Source: Gammaproteobacteria bacterium | Lineage (GTDB): Bacteria > Pseudomonadota > Gammaproteobacteria > Pseudomonadales > Azotimanducaceae | Length of the DNA stretch: 64,000 nucleotides | Direction of reading: 5' to 3' | Assembly: GCA_009843635.1 (NCBI GenBank) | Contig: VYDB01000088.1 | Coordinates: 1-64,000, forward strand | In this document: positions 1 through 7,845 of the stretch, piece after piece | Layout of the letters: each line of letters starts with the position of its first letter | Numbering within the stretch: the first letter of the stretch is position 1 | Position numbers and translations under genes: made by a program | Notes under the pieces: generated by a model | The model's database searches: none | Told to the model about the DNA's origin: nothing | The model's input: only the letters and a program-made list of their open reading frames with translations

Positions 1-21
1 AGCGCCCGCAAAACCCCGCCC

Positions 22-477
22 CTAAAGACTCTCAGAACAGCGCAAGTGCCTCAGGAAGGTGGCGGGCCCGTCGTTGACCAAGGCCACCTGCATGTGCGCC
101 CCAAAGCGTCCGGTTTGAACGTCGGCGCACGACGTCCGAAGGCCACTGGCGTAGGCTTCAACCAGCCGTTCGGCGTGATCGGTGGGCGCGGCACCGCCAA
201 AGCTGGGCCGCTTGCCGCGGCTCAAATCGGCGGCCAAGGTGAATTGCGAGACGACCAAAATCGCGCCGCCCACTTCAAGCACCGATCGGTTCATCGGCTT
301 GCGCTCATCCGGGAAGATGCGCAGACCCAGGGTTTTGTCCACCAGCCAATCCACTTCGGCCATCCCGTCATCCGGGAAAACGCCAACCAAGGCGAGCAGC
401 CCCGGACCGATCTCGGCAATCGTTCGGGACGCCACCACCACCGACGCCTCGGCCACCCGTTGCAGCAGAACTCTCAT
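22..477 (-). CDS. dtd: D-aminoacyl-tRNA deacylase
   Basis: Removes D-amino acids (and mischarged glycine) from tRNA in the cytoplasm, a translation quality-control step. The 151-residue protein has the family length (about 145) and both signature motifs: SQFTLAAD in the middle (catalytic Ser-Gln-Phe-Thr) and NDGPATF near the C-terminus (the Gly-Pro cross-subunit motif). A longer reading would begin at TTG at 486, but the ATG at 477 aligns with the usual N-terminus (MRVLLQRV) and is preferred. It stands alone on the minus strand, back to back with the thiolation gene, with a 215-bp gap that contains two small palindromes. Assignment is firm. Confidence 0.96.
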   Translation of the reverse strand: MRVLLQRVAEASVVVASRTIAEIGPGLLALVGVFPDDGMAEVDWLVDKTLGLRIFPDERKPMNRSVLEVGGAILVVSQFTLAADLSRGKRPSFGGAAPTDHAERLVEAYASGLRTSCADVQTGRFGAHMQVALVNDGPATFLRHLRCSESL

Positions 478-591
478 GGCGCGCAATCAAAAACCACATT
501 CAACCCCCTGTCCAGCAGCCCCCCGGGCCGCGCCTAGGACGAACCCGCGAGGCGGTGGCCTCAAGCAGCCCGATCCCCTCAGCCGCTGTCG

Positions 592-640
592 GAGTTTCGC
601 GCCAGCGAAACTACAAACGCGGCCGTCAGGCCGCGCGTTT
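592..640. repeat. Pair of short palindromes with GCCA and GTCA loops
   Basis: Two hairpins lie side by side in the dtd / PP-loop gene gap. The first has arms AGTTTCGC (593-600) and GCGAAACT (605-612) around the loop GCCA. The second has arms built on AAACGCGGCC (615-624) and GGCCGCGCGTTT (629-640, with a two-base bulge) around GTCA. The same arm sequence with a GTCA loop recurs at 4221-4242, and another GTCA-loop palindrome lies at 41407-41424. No T-tract follows, so these are not obvious terminators. They look like a small family of dispersed intergenic palindromes. Confidence 0.6.
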
Positions 641-692
641 GCGCCCACTAAGCCGCAGCACTAAACTTCCCGGCCCCGCGAGGGCCAAGGCC

Positions 693-1742
693 ATGACCGA
701 ACCAATCAAAGCCGTAGCACTCATTTCCGGTGGGCTCGATTCCATGCTGGCCGCCAAGGTCGTCATGGACCAAGGCGTGCATGTGGAGGGCATCAATTTC
801 TTCACTGGCTTCTGCGTCGAAGGCCACACCCACGCCATCCGCGCCCGCAAGGGTAGCGCGCCGAAGCGCAACAACGCCCTCTGGGTGGCTGAACAGCTCG
901 GCATCAAGCTGCACATCATCGACGTCATCGAGGAGTACAAGAAGGTGCTGCTGAGCCCCAAGCACGGCTACGGCCAGCACCTCAACCCCTGCCTGGACTG
1001 CAAGATCTTCATGGTCCGCAAGGCCTTGGCCTGGGGATTCATGGCGGAACACGGCTTTGACTTCATCGTCACTGGCGAAGTGATCGGGCAGCGGCCCAAG
1101 AGTCAACGCAAGGCGACCATGCCGGTCATCGCCAAGGAGTCCGGCGCCGACGACCGCCTGCTGCGGCCCCTGTGCGCCCAAAACCTGCCCCCCACCCTGC
1201 CGGAACGGGAGGGCTGGGTGGACCGCGACGCGCTCTTCGGCTTCCAAGGGCGCAACCGCAAGCCGCAAATTGAACTCGCCCAGCGCTTGGGATTCACGGA
1301 ATGGGCACAGCCTGCAGGCGGCTGTTGCTTCCTGACCGATGCGCAGTACAGCCGCAAGCTCACCGACCTGTGGGCGGCGCAGGGAAGCAAGGACTACGAG
1401 CTTGACGACATCATGCTGCTCAAGGTGGGGCGCCACATCCGCCCCGCGCCCCACTTCAAGCTGATTGTCAGCCGGGAGGAGGGGGAGAACCGCTACCTCG
1501 AAGGCTACCGCAAGCGCTTCCTCAACCTGCGACCCATCAGCCACCTCGGCCCGCTGTGCTTGGTTGATGGCCATCCAGAGCCGGCCGACTTGGAACTCGC
1601 CGCACGGGTCGTGGCCCGCTACAGCCAAGGGCGGGAGGCGGCGGCCGTCACCGTGGCCGCCGAAGACCCGAACGGCGAACGCCGTGAATTGACGGTGCCC
1701 CCCTTGGCACCTGCGGAGCTGCCCTCGGCTTGGCATGTCTGA
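693..1742 (+). CDS. PP-loop ATPase, tRNA thiolation (MnmA/ThiI-like) family
   Basis: Probable ATP-dependent tRNA sulfur-transfer enzyme acting in the cytoplasm. At residues 12-17 it has the PP-loop SGGLDS that adenylates the tRNA base in MnmA/ThiI-type enzymes, followed by conserved cysteines in NPCLDCKIF and in GGCCFL near residue 210 that could carry persulfide. The C-terminal 100 residues (SREEGENRYL and following) form a separate domain of unknown role. The ATG at 693, preceded by AAGG, is chosen over an upstream alternative at 555 because homology starts there; length 349 residues. Its last 8 bases overlap tusA, which strongly suggests a shared sulfur relay. The modified nucleoside is not deducible; database names for such proteins (2-thiouridylate methyltransferase or 4-thiouridine synthase) are not proven. 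Confidence 0.85.
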   Translation: MTEPIKAVALISGGLDSMLAAKVVMDQGVHVEGINFFTGFCVEGHTHAIRARKGSAPKRNNALWVAEQLGIKLHIIDVIEEYKKVLLSPKHGYGQHLNPCLDCKIFMVRKALAWGFMAEHGFDFIVTGEVIGQRPKSQRKATMPVIAKESGADDRLLRPLCAQNLPPTLPEREGWVDRDALFGFQGRNRKPQIELAQRLGFTEWAQPAGGCCFLTDAQYSRKLTDLWAAQGSKDYELDDIMLLKVGRHIRPAPHFKLIVSREEGENRYLEGYRKRFLNLRPISHLGPLCLVDGHPEPADLELAARVVARYSQGREAAAVTVAAEDPNGERRELTVPPLAPAELPSAWHV

Positions 1743-1971
1743 GCCCGGCCCCGTTGAGACCTTGGATGCCCGGGGCTTGCTCTGCCCCATGCCCGTCATC
1801 AAGGCCCAGGACCGAATTGCCGGCTTGCGCCCAGGAACGGTGCTCGAAGTGTGGGCCACCGACCCAGGCACCCTCGCCGACGTGCCAGCCTGGTGCCGGG
1901 TACATGGCCATGAGGTGCTTGAGACGGCGCAAGCCGACCATGAAATCCGCATTCGGATCAAAGTCAATTAG
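1735..1971 (+). CDS. tusA: TusA-family sulfur carrier protein
   Basis: Small (78 residues) cytoplasmic sulfurtransferase that carries persulfide sulfur on a single cysteine. The hallmark CPxPxxxxK motif is present as CPMPVIKAQD at about residues 17-26, preceded by the usual LDARGLL. The start codon lies inside the end of the upstream PP-loop gene (8-base overlap), so the two are almost certainly co-translated and probably form donor and acceptor in one thiolation pathway. It could equally be called a SirA/YedF-like protein; the family is sure, the exact partner is inferred from position. Confidence 0.93.
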   Translation: MSEPGPVETLDARGLLCPMPVIKAQDRIAGLRPGTVLEVWATDPGTLADVPAWCRVHGHEVLETAQADHEIRIRIKVN

Positions 1972-2019
1972 CAGTGGACCGGTCGAATTCCCAGATTTGG
2001 TGCATACAGCCTTGGACAA

Positions 2020-2034
2020 GCACTTGTTTTGTGC
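2020..2034 (+). promoter_or_regulatory. NtrC-type binding site upstream of glnA
   Basis: The 15-mer GCACTTGTTTTGTGC has the GCAC-N7-GTGC form of enteric NtrC sites (TGCACYA-N3-TGGTGCA). Its centre lies about 86 bp before the predicted sigma-54 start point, a normal enhancer position. A half-site TGGTGCA also lies at 1998-2004. Regulator genes ntrB and ntrC are just downstream of glnA. The site is seen in the sequence; binding is inferred. Confidence 0.8.
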
Positions 2035-2086
2035 ACGACGCGGGCGCATCAATGCGATATAGCCCCTACCCCTTCGATATCAGGCA

Positions 2087-2102
2087 TGGCATATTTGTTG
2101 CT
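2087..2102 (+). promoter_or_regulatory. Sigma-54 promoter of glnA
   Basis: TGGCATATTTGTTGCT matches the RpoN consensus TGGCAYR-N4-TTGCW at every fixed position, with GG (2088-2089) and GC (2100-2101) separated by exactly ten bases. Predicted transcription start is near 2113, giving a leader of about 125 nt before the glnA ATG. With the NtrC-type site at 2020-2034 this is a classic nitrogen-limitation promoter. Confidence 0.88.
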
Positions 2103-2238
2103 TCGCCCACTATGGTGCGATCAAGAAATCGCGGCCAGCGGCATTCGACGGCCCGGGAAGCGGGCTTGACGGTGCAAGCCGAGTCTTAACTGAAAAACTG
2201 CCAATCGAGGGCCTAACAAGGAGCAAACGAGGAAAACG

Positions 2239-3651
2239 ATGTCTGACAACACACTGAAAATGATGAGCGACAACGACGTGAAGTGGGTGGATATGCGCTT
2301 CACGGATCCGCGCGGAAAAGAGCAGCACACCACCCTTCCGGCGGATCGCATTGACGCCGACAGCCTAGCCGACGGCGTCATGTTCGACGGTTCGTCGATC
2401 TCCGGCTGGAAGTCGATCAACGAGTCCGACATGATCCTCATGCCGGACGACGAGACGCCGGTGATGGACCCCTTCCGGGACGAGCCGACGCTCAATTTGC
2501 GTTGCGACATCGTCGAGCCCTCCACCATGCAGCCCTACGAGCGGGATCCGCGGTCGTTGGCCAAGAAAGCGGAAGCCTATCTCGCCTCGACGGGCATTGG
2601 CGACGCTGCCTTTTTCGGCCCGGAGTGCGAGTTCTTCGTCTTCGACGACGTCAAGTACAAGATCGAGATGAGCGGCGCCTCCTACGCCATCAGTGCCGAA
2701 GAGGCGGCTTGGGAGTCCGGCAGCGACTTTGAGGGCGGCAACCTCGGCCACCGGCCCGGCGTCAAGGGCGGTTACTTCCCGGTCCCCCCGGTGGACTCCG
2801 CCGCCGACCTCCGCTCGGCGATGTGCGCGGCCATGCAATCCATGGGCCTCAAGGTTGAAGTGCACCACCACGAAGTGGGCACGGCCTGCCAAGCCGAAAT
2901 CGGCGTTCGCTTCAACACCTTGGTGAAGAAGGCCGACGAGACCCAGATCTACAAGTACTGCGTCCACAACGTCGCCGACGCCTACGGCAAGACCGCCACG
3001 TTCATGCCCAAGCCCCTAGTCGGCGACAACGGCAACGGCATGCACGTGCACCAGTCGATCTTCGCCGGGGGCACCAACGTGTTCCATGGCGACGGCTACG
3101 CCGGGCTCTCCGAGACCGCCCTGTTCTACATCGGTGGCATCATCAAGCACGCCCGCGCCATCAACGCCTTCTCCAACGCCAGCACCAACTCCTACAAGCG
3201 GCTCGTGCCCGGCTTCGAGGCACCGGTGCTGCTGGCCTACTCGGCGCGCAACCGTTCGGCCTCGGTGCGCATCCCCTACATTCAAGGCGGCAATCCCAAC
3301 GCCTACCGAGTGGAGGTGCGCTTTCCGGACAGCACCGGCAACCCGTACCTCACCTATGCGGCGATGCTCATGGCGGGCCTGGACGGCATCGCCAACGAAA
3401 TCCACCCCGGCGAGTCGTTCGACAAGGACCTCTACGACCTGCCCCCGGAGGAGCTCGAAGGCGTGCCCACCGTGGCCAGCTCCCTGGAGCAGGCGCTGGC
3501 CGCCCTCGACGCCGACCGGGACTTCCTGCGCGCCGGCGACGTCTTCACCGACTCGATGATCGACGGTTACATGGAGCTCAAGCAGGAAGAGGTGGACTAC
3601 CTGAACGCCACCACCCACCCGGTGGAGTTCGACATGTACTACTCGGTCTAG
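2239..3651 (+). CDS. glnA: Glutamine synthetase, type I
   Basis: Makes glutamine from glutamate, ammonia and ATP; the main ammonia-assimilating enzyme, a cytoplasmic dodecamer. The 470-residue sequence is the length of enterobacterial GlnA and collinear with it: [11 protein letters not shown] near the N-terminus, [10 protein letters not shown], the metal-site GPECEFF region, and the adenylylation loop [10 protein letters not shown] around residue 397, whose tyrosine is the GlnE target. The loop tyrosine is present, so activity should be tuned by reversible adenylylation. Transcription is predicted from a sigma-54/NtrC promoter directly upstream. GAGG at 2229-2232 serves as the ribosome site for ATG 2239. 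Tandem hairpins follow the stop. Confidence 0.98.
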   Translation: MSDNTLKMMSDNDVKWVDMRFTDPRGKEQHTTLPADRIDADSLADGVMFDGSSISGWKSINESDMILMPDDETPVMDPFRDEPTLNLRCDIVEPSTMQPYERDPRSLAKKAEAYLASTGIGDAAFFGPECEFFVFDDVKYKIEMSGASYAISAEEAAWESGSDFEGGNLGHRPGVKGGYFPVPPVDSAADLRSAMCAAMQSMGLKVEVHHHEVGTACQAEIGVRFNTLVKKADETQIYKYCVHNVADAYGKTATFMPKPLVGDNGNGMHVHQSIFAGGTNVFHGDGYAGLSETALFYIGGIIKHARAINAFSNASTNSYKRLVPGFEAPVLLAYSARNRSASVRIPYIQGGNPNAYRVEVRFPDSTGNPYLTYAAMLMAGLDGIANEIHPGESFDKDLYDLPPEELEGVPTVASSLEQALAALDADRDFLRAGDVFTDSMIDGYMELKQEEVDYLNATTHPVEFDMYYSV

Positions 3652-3664
3652 CGAAGGGCATGCG

Positions 3665-3703
3665 CAGGACGGCGGCTTGGTCGCCGTCCTGTCAAAAAAA
3701 AAA
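3665..3703. other. Ten-bp hairpin followed by A10 downstream of glnA
   Basis: Arms 3665-3674 and 3682-3691 (CAGGACGGCG / CGCCGTCCTG) enclose a 7-base loop, 14 bases after the glnA stop codon. In the glnA direction the stem is followed by TC and ten consecutive A residues, not T, so it does not fit an intrinsic terminator on either strand. It may protect the 3-prime end of the glnA message or slow decay. Function unknown. Confidence 0.5.
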
Positions 3704-3740
3704 GAAAACAAGGGCAATTTCCTACAGACGCCCCGACTCG

Positions 3741-3776
3741 AAAGCCTCAGGATAGCGGCAACGCTCCTGAGGCTTT
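3741..3776 (+). terminator. Strong hairpin between glnA and the next gene; terminator or translational switch
   Basis: A perfect 12-bp stem (3741-3752 with 3765-3776, AAAGCCTCAGGA / TCCTGAGGCTTT) continues after a TA bulge into GCG-GCAA-CGC, a GNRA tetraloop. A-rich start and T-rich end give it terminator shape, but only three T follow. The 3-prime arm contains TGAGG (3768-3772), spaced 8 nt from the ATG at 3781, so the hairpin also hides the only plausible ribosome site of the next gene. Confidence 0.55.
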
Positions 3777-3780
3777 CATC

Positions 3781-4191
3781 ATGCACAAGCAACCAACCCC
3801 GGGCTGGGCCACCTGCCTGCTCATCGCTGCGCTGTCCATCGCAGCCCCTTGCGCCGCCGACGCGGCCAACACGCCCTATGCCAGCGCCAGCATCCTGTCG
3901 CCCGCCGACGGCGAAGGTCTGCGTGCCAATTCGGGCGACTTTGTAGTGCAAGCGCAAGTCGAGCCGGAACTCCGCCAAGGCCATCGCCTGCGACTGCTGC
4001 TCAACGGCAGCGCTCAAGGCACCGCCCAAGCATCATCGGCATTCCCGCTGACCGGCGTCGAACGCGGCGAGCACCAGCTTCAACTGCAAATAGTCGATGA
4101 GGACGGCAGCATCGTCTTCGAGGGCGAAACCAGCACTTTCCACTTGCTAAGGCATTCCATACTGCACCCACGCCCTACCGCCAACCGCTAG
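3781..4191 (+). CDS. Secreted protein of the glnA-ntrB locus (DUF4124-linked C-terminal type)
   Basis: A 136-residue exported protein of unknown function. The N-terminus has a signal peptide (basic start, hydrophobic stretch around residues 10-25, Ala-rich cleavage region ending PCAADA). The mature part reads like the C-terminal Ig-like half of the DUF4124 proteins that many gammaproteobacteria encode between glnA and ntrB: SPADGEGLRANSG, GHRLRLLLNG and GEHQLQLQIVDEDG are the recognisable phrases. The N-terminal DUF4124 domain itself is missing here. Position suggests a link to the nitrogen locus, but no activity is known. The ribosome site is buried in the preceding hairpin. Confidence 0.75.
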   Translation: MHKQPTPGWATCLLIAALSIAAPCAADAANTPYASASILSPADGEGLRANSGDFVVQAQVEPELRQGHRLRLLLNGSAQGTAQASSAFPLTGVERGEHQLQLQIVDEDGSIVFEGETSTFHLLRHSILHPRPTANR

Positions 4192-4206
4192 CTGAACCAA
4201 CAAGAC

Positions 4207-4248
4207 CCGTTGGTTCCCTAGAGTTTCGCGTCAGCGAAACTCCAACGG
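4207..4248. repeat. Palindrome with GTCA loop (second copy of the 592-612 type)
   Basis: GAGTTTCGC (4221-4229) and GCGAAACTC (4234-4242) pair perfectly around GTCA; an outer pair CCGTTGG (4207-4213) and CCAACGG (4242-4248) extends it. The inner arms repeat those at 593-612, 3.6 kb away. No T-tract follows. It sits just before the NtrC-type site of ntrB and could end transcription from glnA or be a dispersed repeat. Confidence 0.6.
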
Positions 4249-4275
4249 ACCGAAGGGATGGCCCAATGGCCTTAC

Positions 4276-4290
4276 GCACTGTTTTGGTGC
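4276..4290 (+). promoter_or_regulatory. NtrC-type site upstream of ntrB
   Basis: GCACTGTTTTGGTGC again shows GCAC-N7-GTGC, and with the flanking A it ends in a full TGGTGCA half-site. It is centred 68 bp before the ntrB start codon. In enteric bacteria a single NtrC site in this position represses the separate ntrBC (glnL) promoter, so autoregulation is the likely role. I found no sigma-54 promoter here, which fits repression rather than activation. Confidence 0.78.
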
Positions 4291-4350
4291 AAGATAGGTC
4301 GCTAACGGCATCCGTTCGGTCGAAAATTTGGACCGAATCTTGCTAACCGA

Positions 4351-5456
4351 ATGGGTGTGGACACTTTGATCGCGGAAACATCAGCCGAAGCGCAGGCGGA
4401 ACTCGCATACAAGGCGCTGGAGCACCAGCCCAGCGCCATCCTGGTGATATCGTCAGCGCAAGTGCTCAAACTGCTCAATCCTGCAGCCGAAGCCCTGTTC
4501 GGCGTCAGCGGCGGGCGGGTGCTGGGCAAACCCCTGAGCGCCCTGATCCGCAACACCGATGCGGTGCTGGAAGTCCTTGGGGAATCGGCGGCACCGGGAC
4601 AGTCTTTCACCCTGCGCCAGCAAAGCCTGCAAGTGGCCGGTGGCAGCACGCTCATGGTCGATCTGACCTGCGCCACCTTCGACGGCGGCACCGACTGGGT
4701 GATCGAAGCGCAGCCCCTCGATCGGCTGCGGCGCATCAACCACGACGATCGGCTCATCAACATCCAGGAGACCACCGCCAGCCTAGTCCGCGGCCTGGCC
4801 CACGAAGTGAAAAATCCCCTGGGCGGCATTCGCGGCGCTGCGCAACTGCTTGGCCACGAACTGCAGCAAGCCGAGCTCGCCGAGTACACCGAAGTGATCA
4901 TCCGAGAAACTGATCGCCTGACGGAATTGGTGGACCGCATGCTCGGCCCGAGCCGCCCGCTCAACATCAGCCAGGTCAACGTGCACCAAGCCTTGGAGCA
5001 CGTGGCCCGGGTGGCCGTGGAGAGCGTTGCCAACCACCAAGTGCACCTGAAGCGAGACTATGACCCGAGCCTGCCAATGGTCGACGCCGACGAAGACCAG
5101 CTCATTCAAGCCCTGCTCAACATCGTCAACAACGCCTGCATCGCTCTTGACGAAGTTAAGGGCGCCGAGATCACCCTGCGCACCCGGCCGCTACGCCAAT
5201 TCACCATTCACGGACGGCTGCACAGGTTGGTGGTCAGCATCGAGGTGCAGGACAACGGGCCCGGCATACCCGATGAACTTCTGGACCGAATGTTCTATCC
5301 GATGATCAGCGGCCGGGCCAGTGGCTCAGGGTTGGGCCTCGCCATCACCCAAGCCATCGTGCGGCGCCACCACGGCATGATCGAGTGCGAGAGCCGTCCC
5401 GGAAAGACGTTCTTCGCCGTCATACTGCCCCTAACCTACGAAGAGGAGAGCTGCGT

Positions 5457-5460
<4 letters not shown>
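4351..5460 (+). CDS. ntrB: Nitrogen regulation sensor histidine kinase NtrB
   Basis: Cytoplasmic kinase/phosphatase that, under PII control, phosphorylates NtrC when nitrogen is short. The 369-residue protein has an N-terminal PAS domain (about residues 20-125), the H-box GLAHEVKNPLGG with phospho-acceptor His151, an N-box around LLNIVNNAC (257-263), G1 DNGPGIP (301-307) and G2 GSGLGLAIT (325-333). No membrane segment is present, as expected for NtrB. No clear Shine-Dalgarno precedes ATG 4351. The stop codon overlaps the ntrC start by four bases (GTGA), so kinase and regulator are co-translated. Confidence 0.96.
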
Positions 5461-6860
<1,400 letters not shown>

Positions 6861-6890
6861 GGAGCCTTTGATCAAGTCCGCCAATCCCAA

Positions 6891-7340
6891 TCAATGGGCG
6901 GTTTGCTGCTCCTGCTGGCGAACCGCCTCGGCATACAGCGCTTCAAAGTTCACCGGCGCCAAATGCAGGGCTGGAAACCCGCCCTTAAGCGTTAGGTTGT
7001 CGATCGCTTCACGCGCGTAGGGATACAGGGTGGTGGGACAGAGGGTGCCCAGCACCCTTCTTAAGGTCTCGCCCTCCACGCCCTCGATGGCGAATAGGCC
7101 CGCCTGCTGCACCTCGACGATGAAGGCGGTCGCCTCCTCACCGAGCTTGGCCTTCAGGCCGATGGTGAGCACCACCTCGAAGCGGGTTTCCTCCACCCGA
7201 TTGGACTTGGTGTTGATGTCCGCCTGAACCTCCGGCGTCCAGTTCTCCGCGAAGATGCCGGGGCTCTTCGGCGACTCCCAGGACGCGTCCTTCAGGTAAA
7301 TTCGTTCCAGGCGCACTTGCGCCGTCGGCTGCTCGCTCAT
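6891..7340 (-). CDS. secB: Protein-export chaperone SecB
   Basis: Cytoplasmic tetrameric chaperone that keeps preproteins unfolded and hands them to SecA. The 149-residue protein carries the family features: RIYLKDASWESP near the N-terminus, the ETRFEVVLTI strand, and TLYPYAREAIDNLTLKGGFP towards the C-terminus. The ATG at 7340 overlaps the stop of the rhodanese gene by four bases (ATGA) and fits the family N-terminus; a GTG at 7373 is rejected. The order rhodanese-secB beside gpmI is conserved in gammaproteobacteria, although the grxC gene often found between the two is absent. Confidence 0.97.
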   Translation of the reverse strand: MSEQPTAQVRLERIYLKDASWESPKSPGIFAENWTPEVQADINTKSNRVEETRFEVVLTIGLKAKLGEEATAFIVEVQQAGLFAIEGVEGETLRRVLGTLCPTTLYPYAREAIDNLTLKGGFPALHLAPVNFEALYAEAVRQQEQQTAH

Positions 7341-7753
7341 GACCTCACCACTGGCAGGCTCTGATTGCGCCACTCGGTCACCCCGCCCGTGAGCCGTACG
7401 ACGTTCTGAAATCCATGCTTGCGCAGCACCACGCCGGCGCTGCCCGAGTGCTGGCCCATCTTGCAGGCCACCACCACGGGCCGGTCCTTGTGCTTGTTGA
7501 GTTCATCCACGCGGCTGTCCAATGCCGAGAACGGTATGTTGACCGCATCGACGATATGGCCAGCGTCAAACTCCTTCTTGTCCCGCACGTCAAGCACCAG
7601 CGCCCCTTCGCGGTTCACCATGTCCACCAGTTGCTGCGCCGAAACCGAACGCCCGCCACGCCGCACTTCGTTGCGCACGAACAGCGCCAGCAGCACCACG
7701 AAGGCGCCGCACAAAAGCGGATGGTTGGCAATGAACTCGAAGACTTGGTCCAT
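7337..7753 (-). CDS. Membrane-anchored rhodanese-like protein (YibN type)
   Basis: Single-domain rhodanese tethered to the inner membrane. One N-terminal transmembrane helix (about residues 8-28, HPLLCGAFVVLLALFV) is followed by a rhodanese fold with VLDVRDKKEFDAGHI and an active-site loop CKMGQHSGSA whose cysteine could carry sulfane sulfur. ATG 7753 gives 138 residues, near the 143 of E. coli YibN. Its role is not established; in E. coli the neighbour genes are the same (secB, gpm, envC). It is the first gene of the minus-strand pair and has a consensus -10 box upstream. Confidence 0.92.
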   Translation of the reverse strand: MDQVFEFIANHPLLCGAFVVLLALFVRNEVRRGGRSVSAQQLVDMVNREGALVLDVRDKKEFDAGHIVDAVNIPFSALDSRVDELNKHKDRPVVVACKMGQHSGSAGVVLRKHGFQNVVRLTGGVTEWRNQSLPVVRS

Positions 7754-7791
7754 GGGAATTGGGATAGAGCCGGGGGATGGCAAACGGCGCG

Positions 7792-7797
7792 ATTATA
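7792..7797 (-). promoter_or_regulatory. Consensus -10 box of the rhodanese-secB unit
   Basis: On the minus strand the sequence reads TATAATCGCGCC: a perfect -10 hexamer followed by a GC-rich discriminator. Predicted start is near 7785, about 32 nt before the ATG at 7753. No good -35 is visible at the normal spacing. The same TATAATCGC block occurs at the hisB promoter and upstream of the small gene at 34519. Confidence 0.6.
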
Positions 7798-7845
7798 CAA
7801 GCAAGTTTCAACCGACGCCGCTCGCGGATATCATGCCGCCTGCCC

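Noticed and set aside
46-537. Plus-strand open frame across dtd
   Set aside because: Antisense to dtd, which has both catalytic motifs; no ribosome site and no recognisable sequence.
648-1967. Long open frame on the minus strand opposite the PP-loop gene and tusA
   Set aside because: It is the antisense shadow of two genes with clear family motifs; its own translation has no recognisable motif and shows the Val/Ala/Gly-rich pattern of GC-rich antisense.
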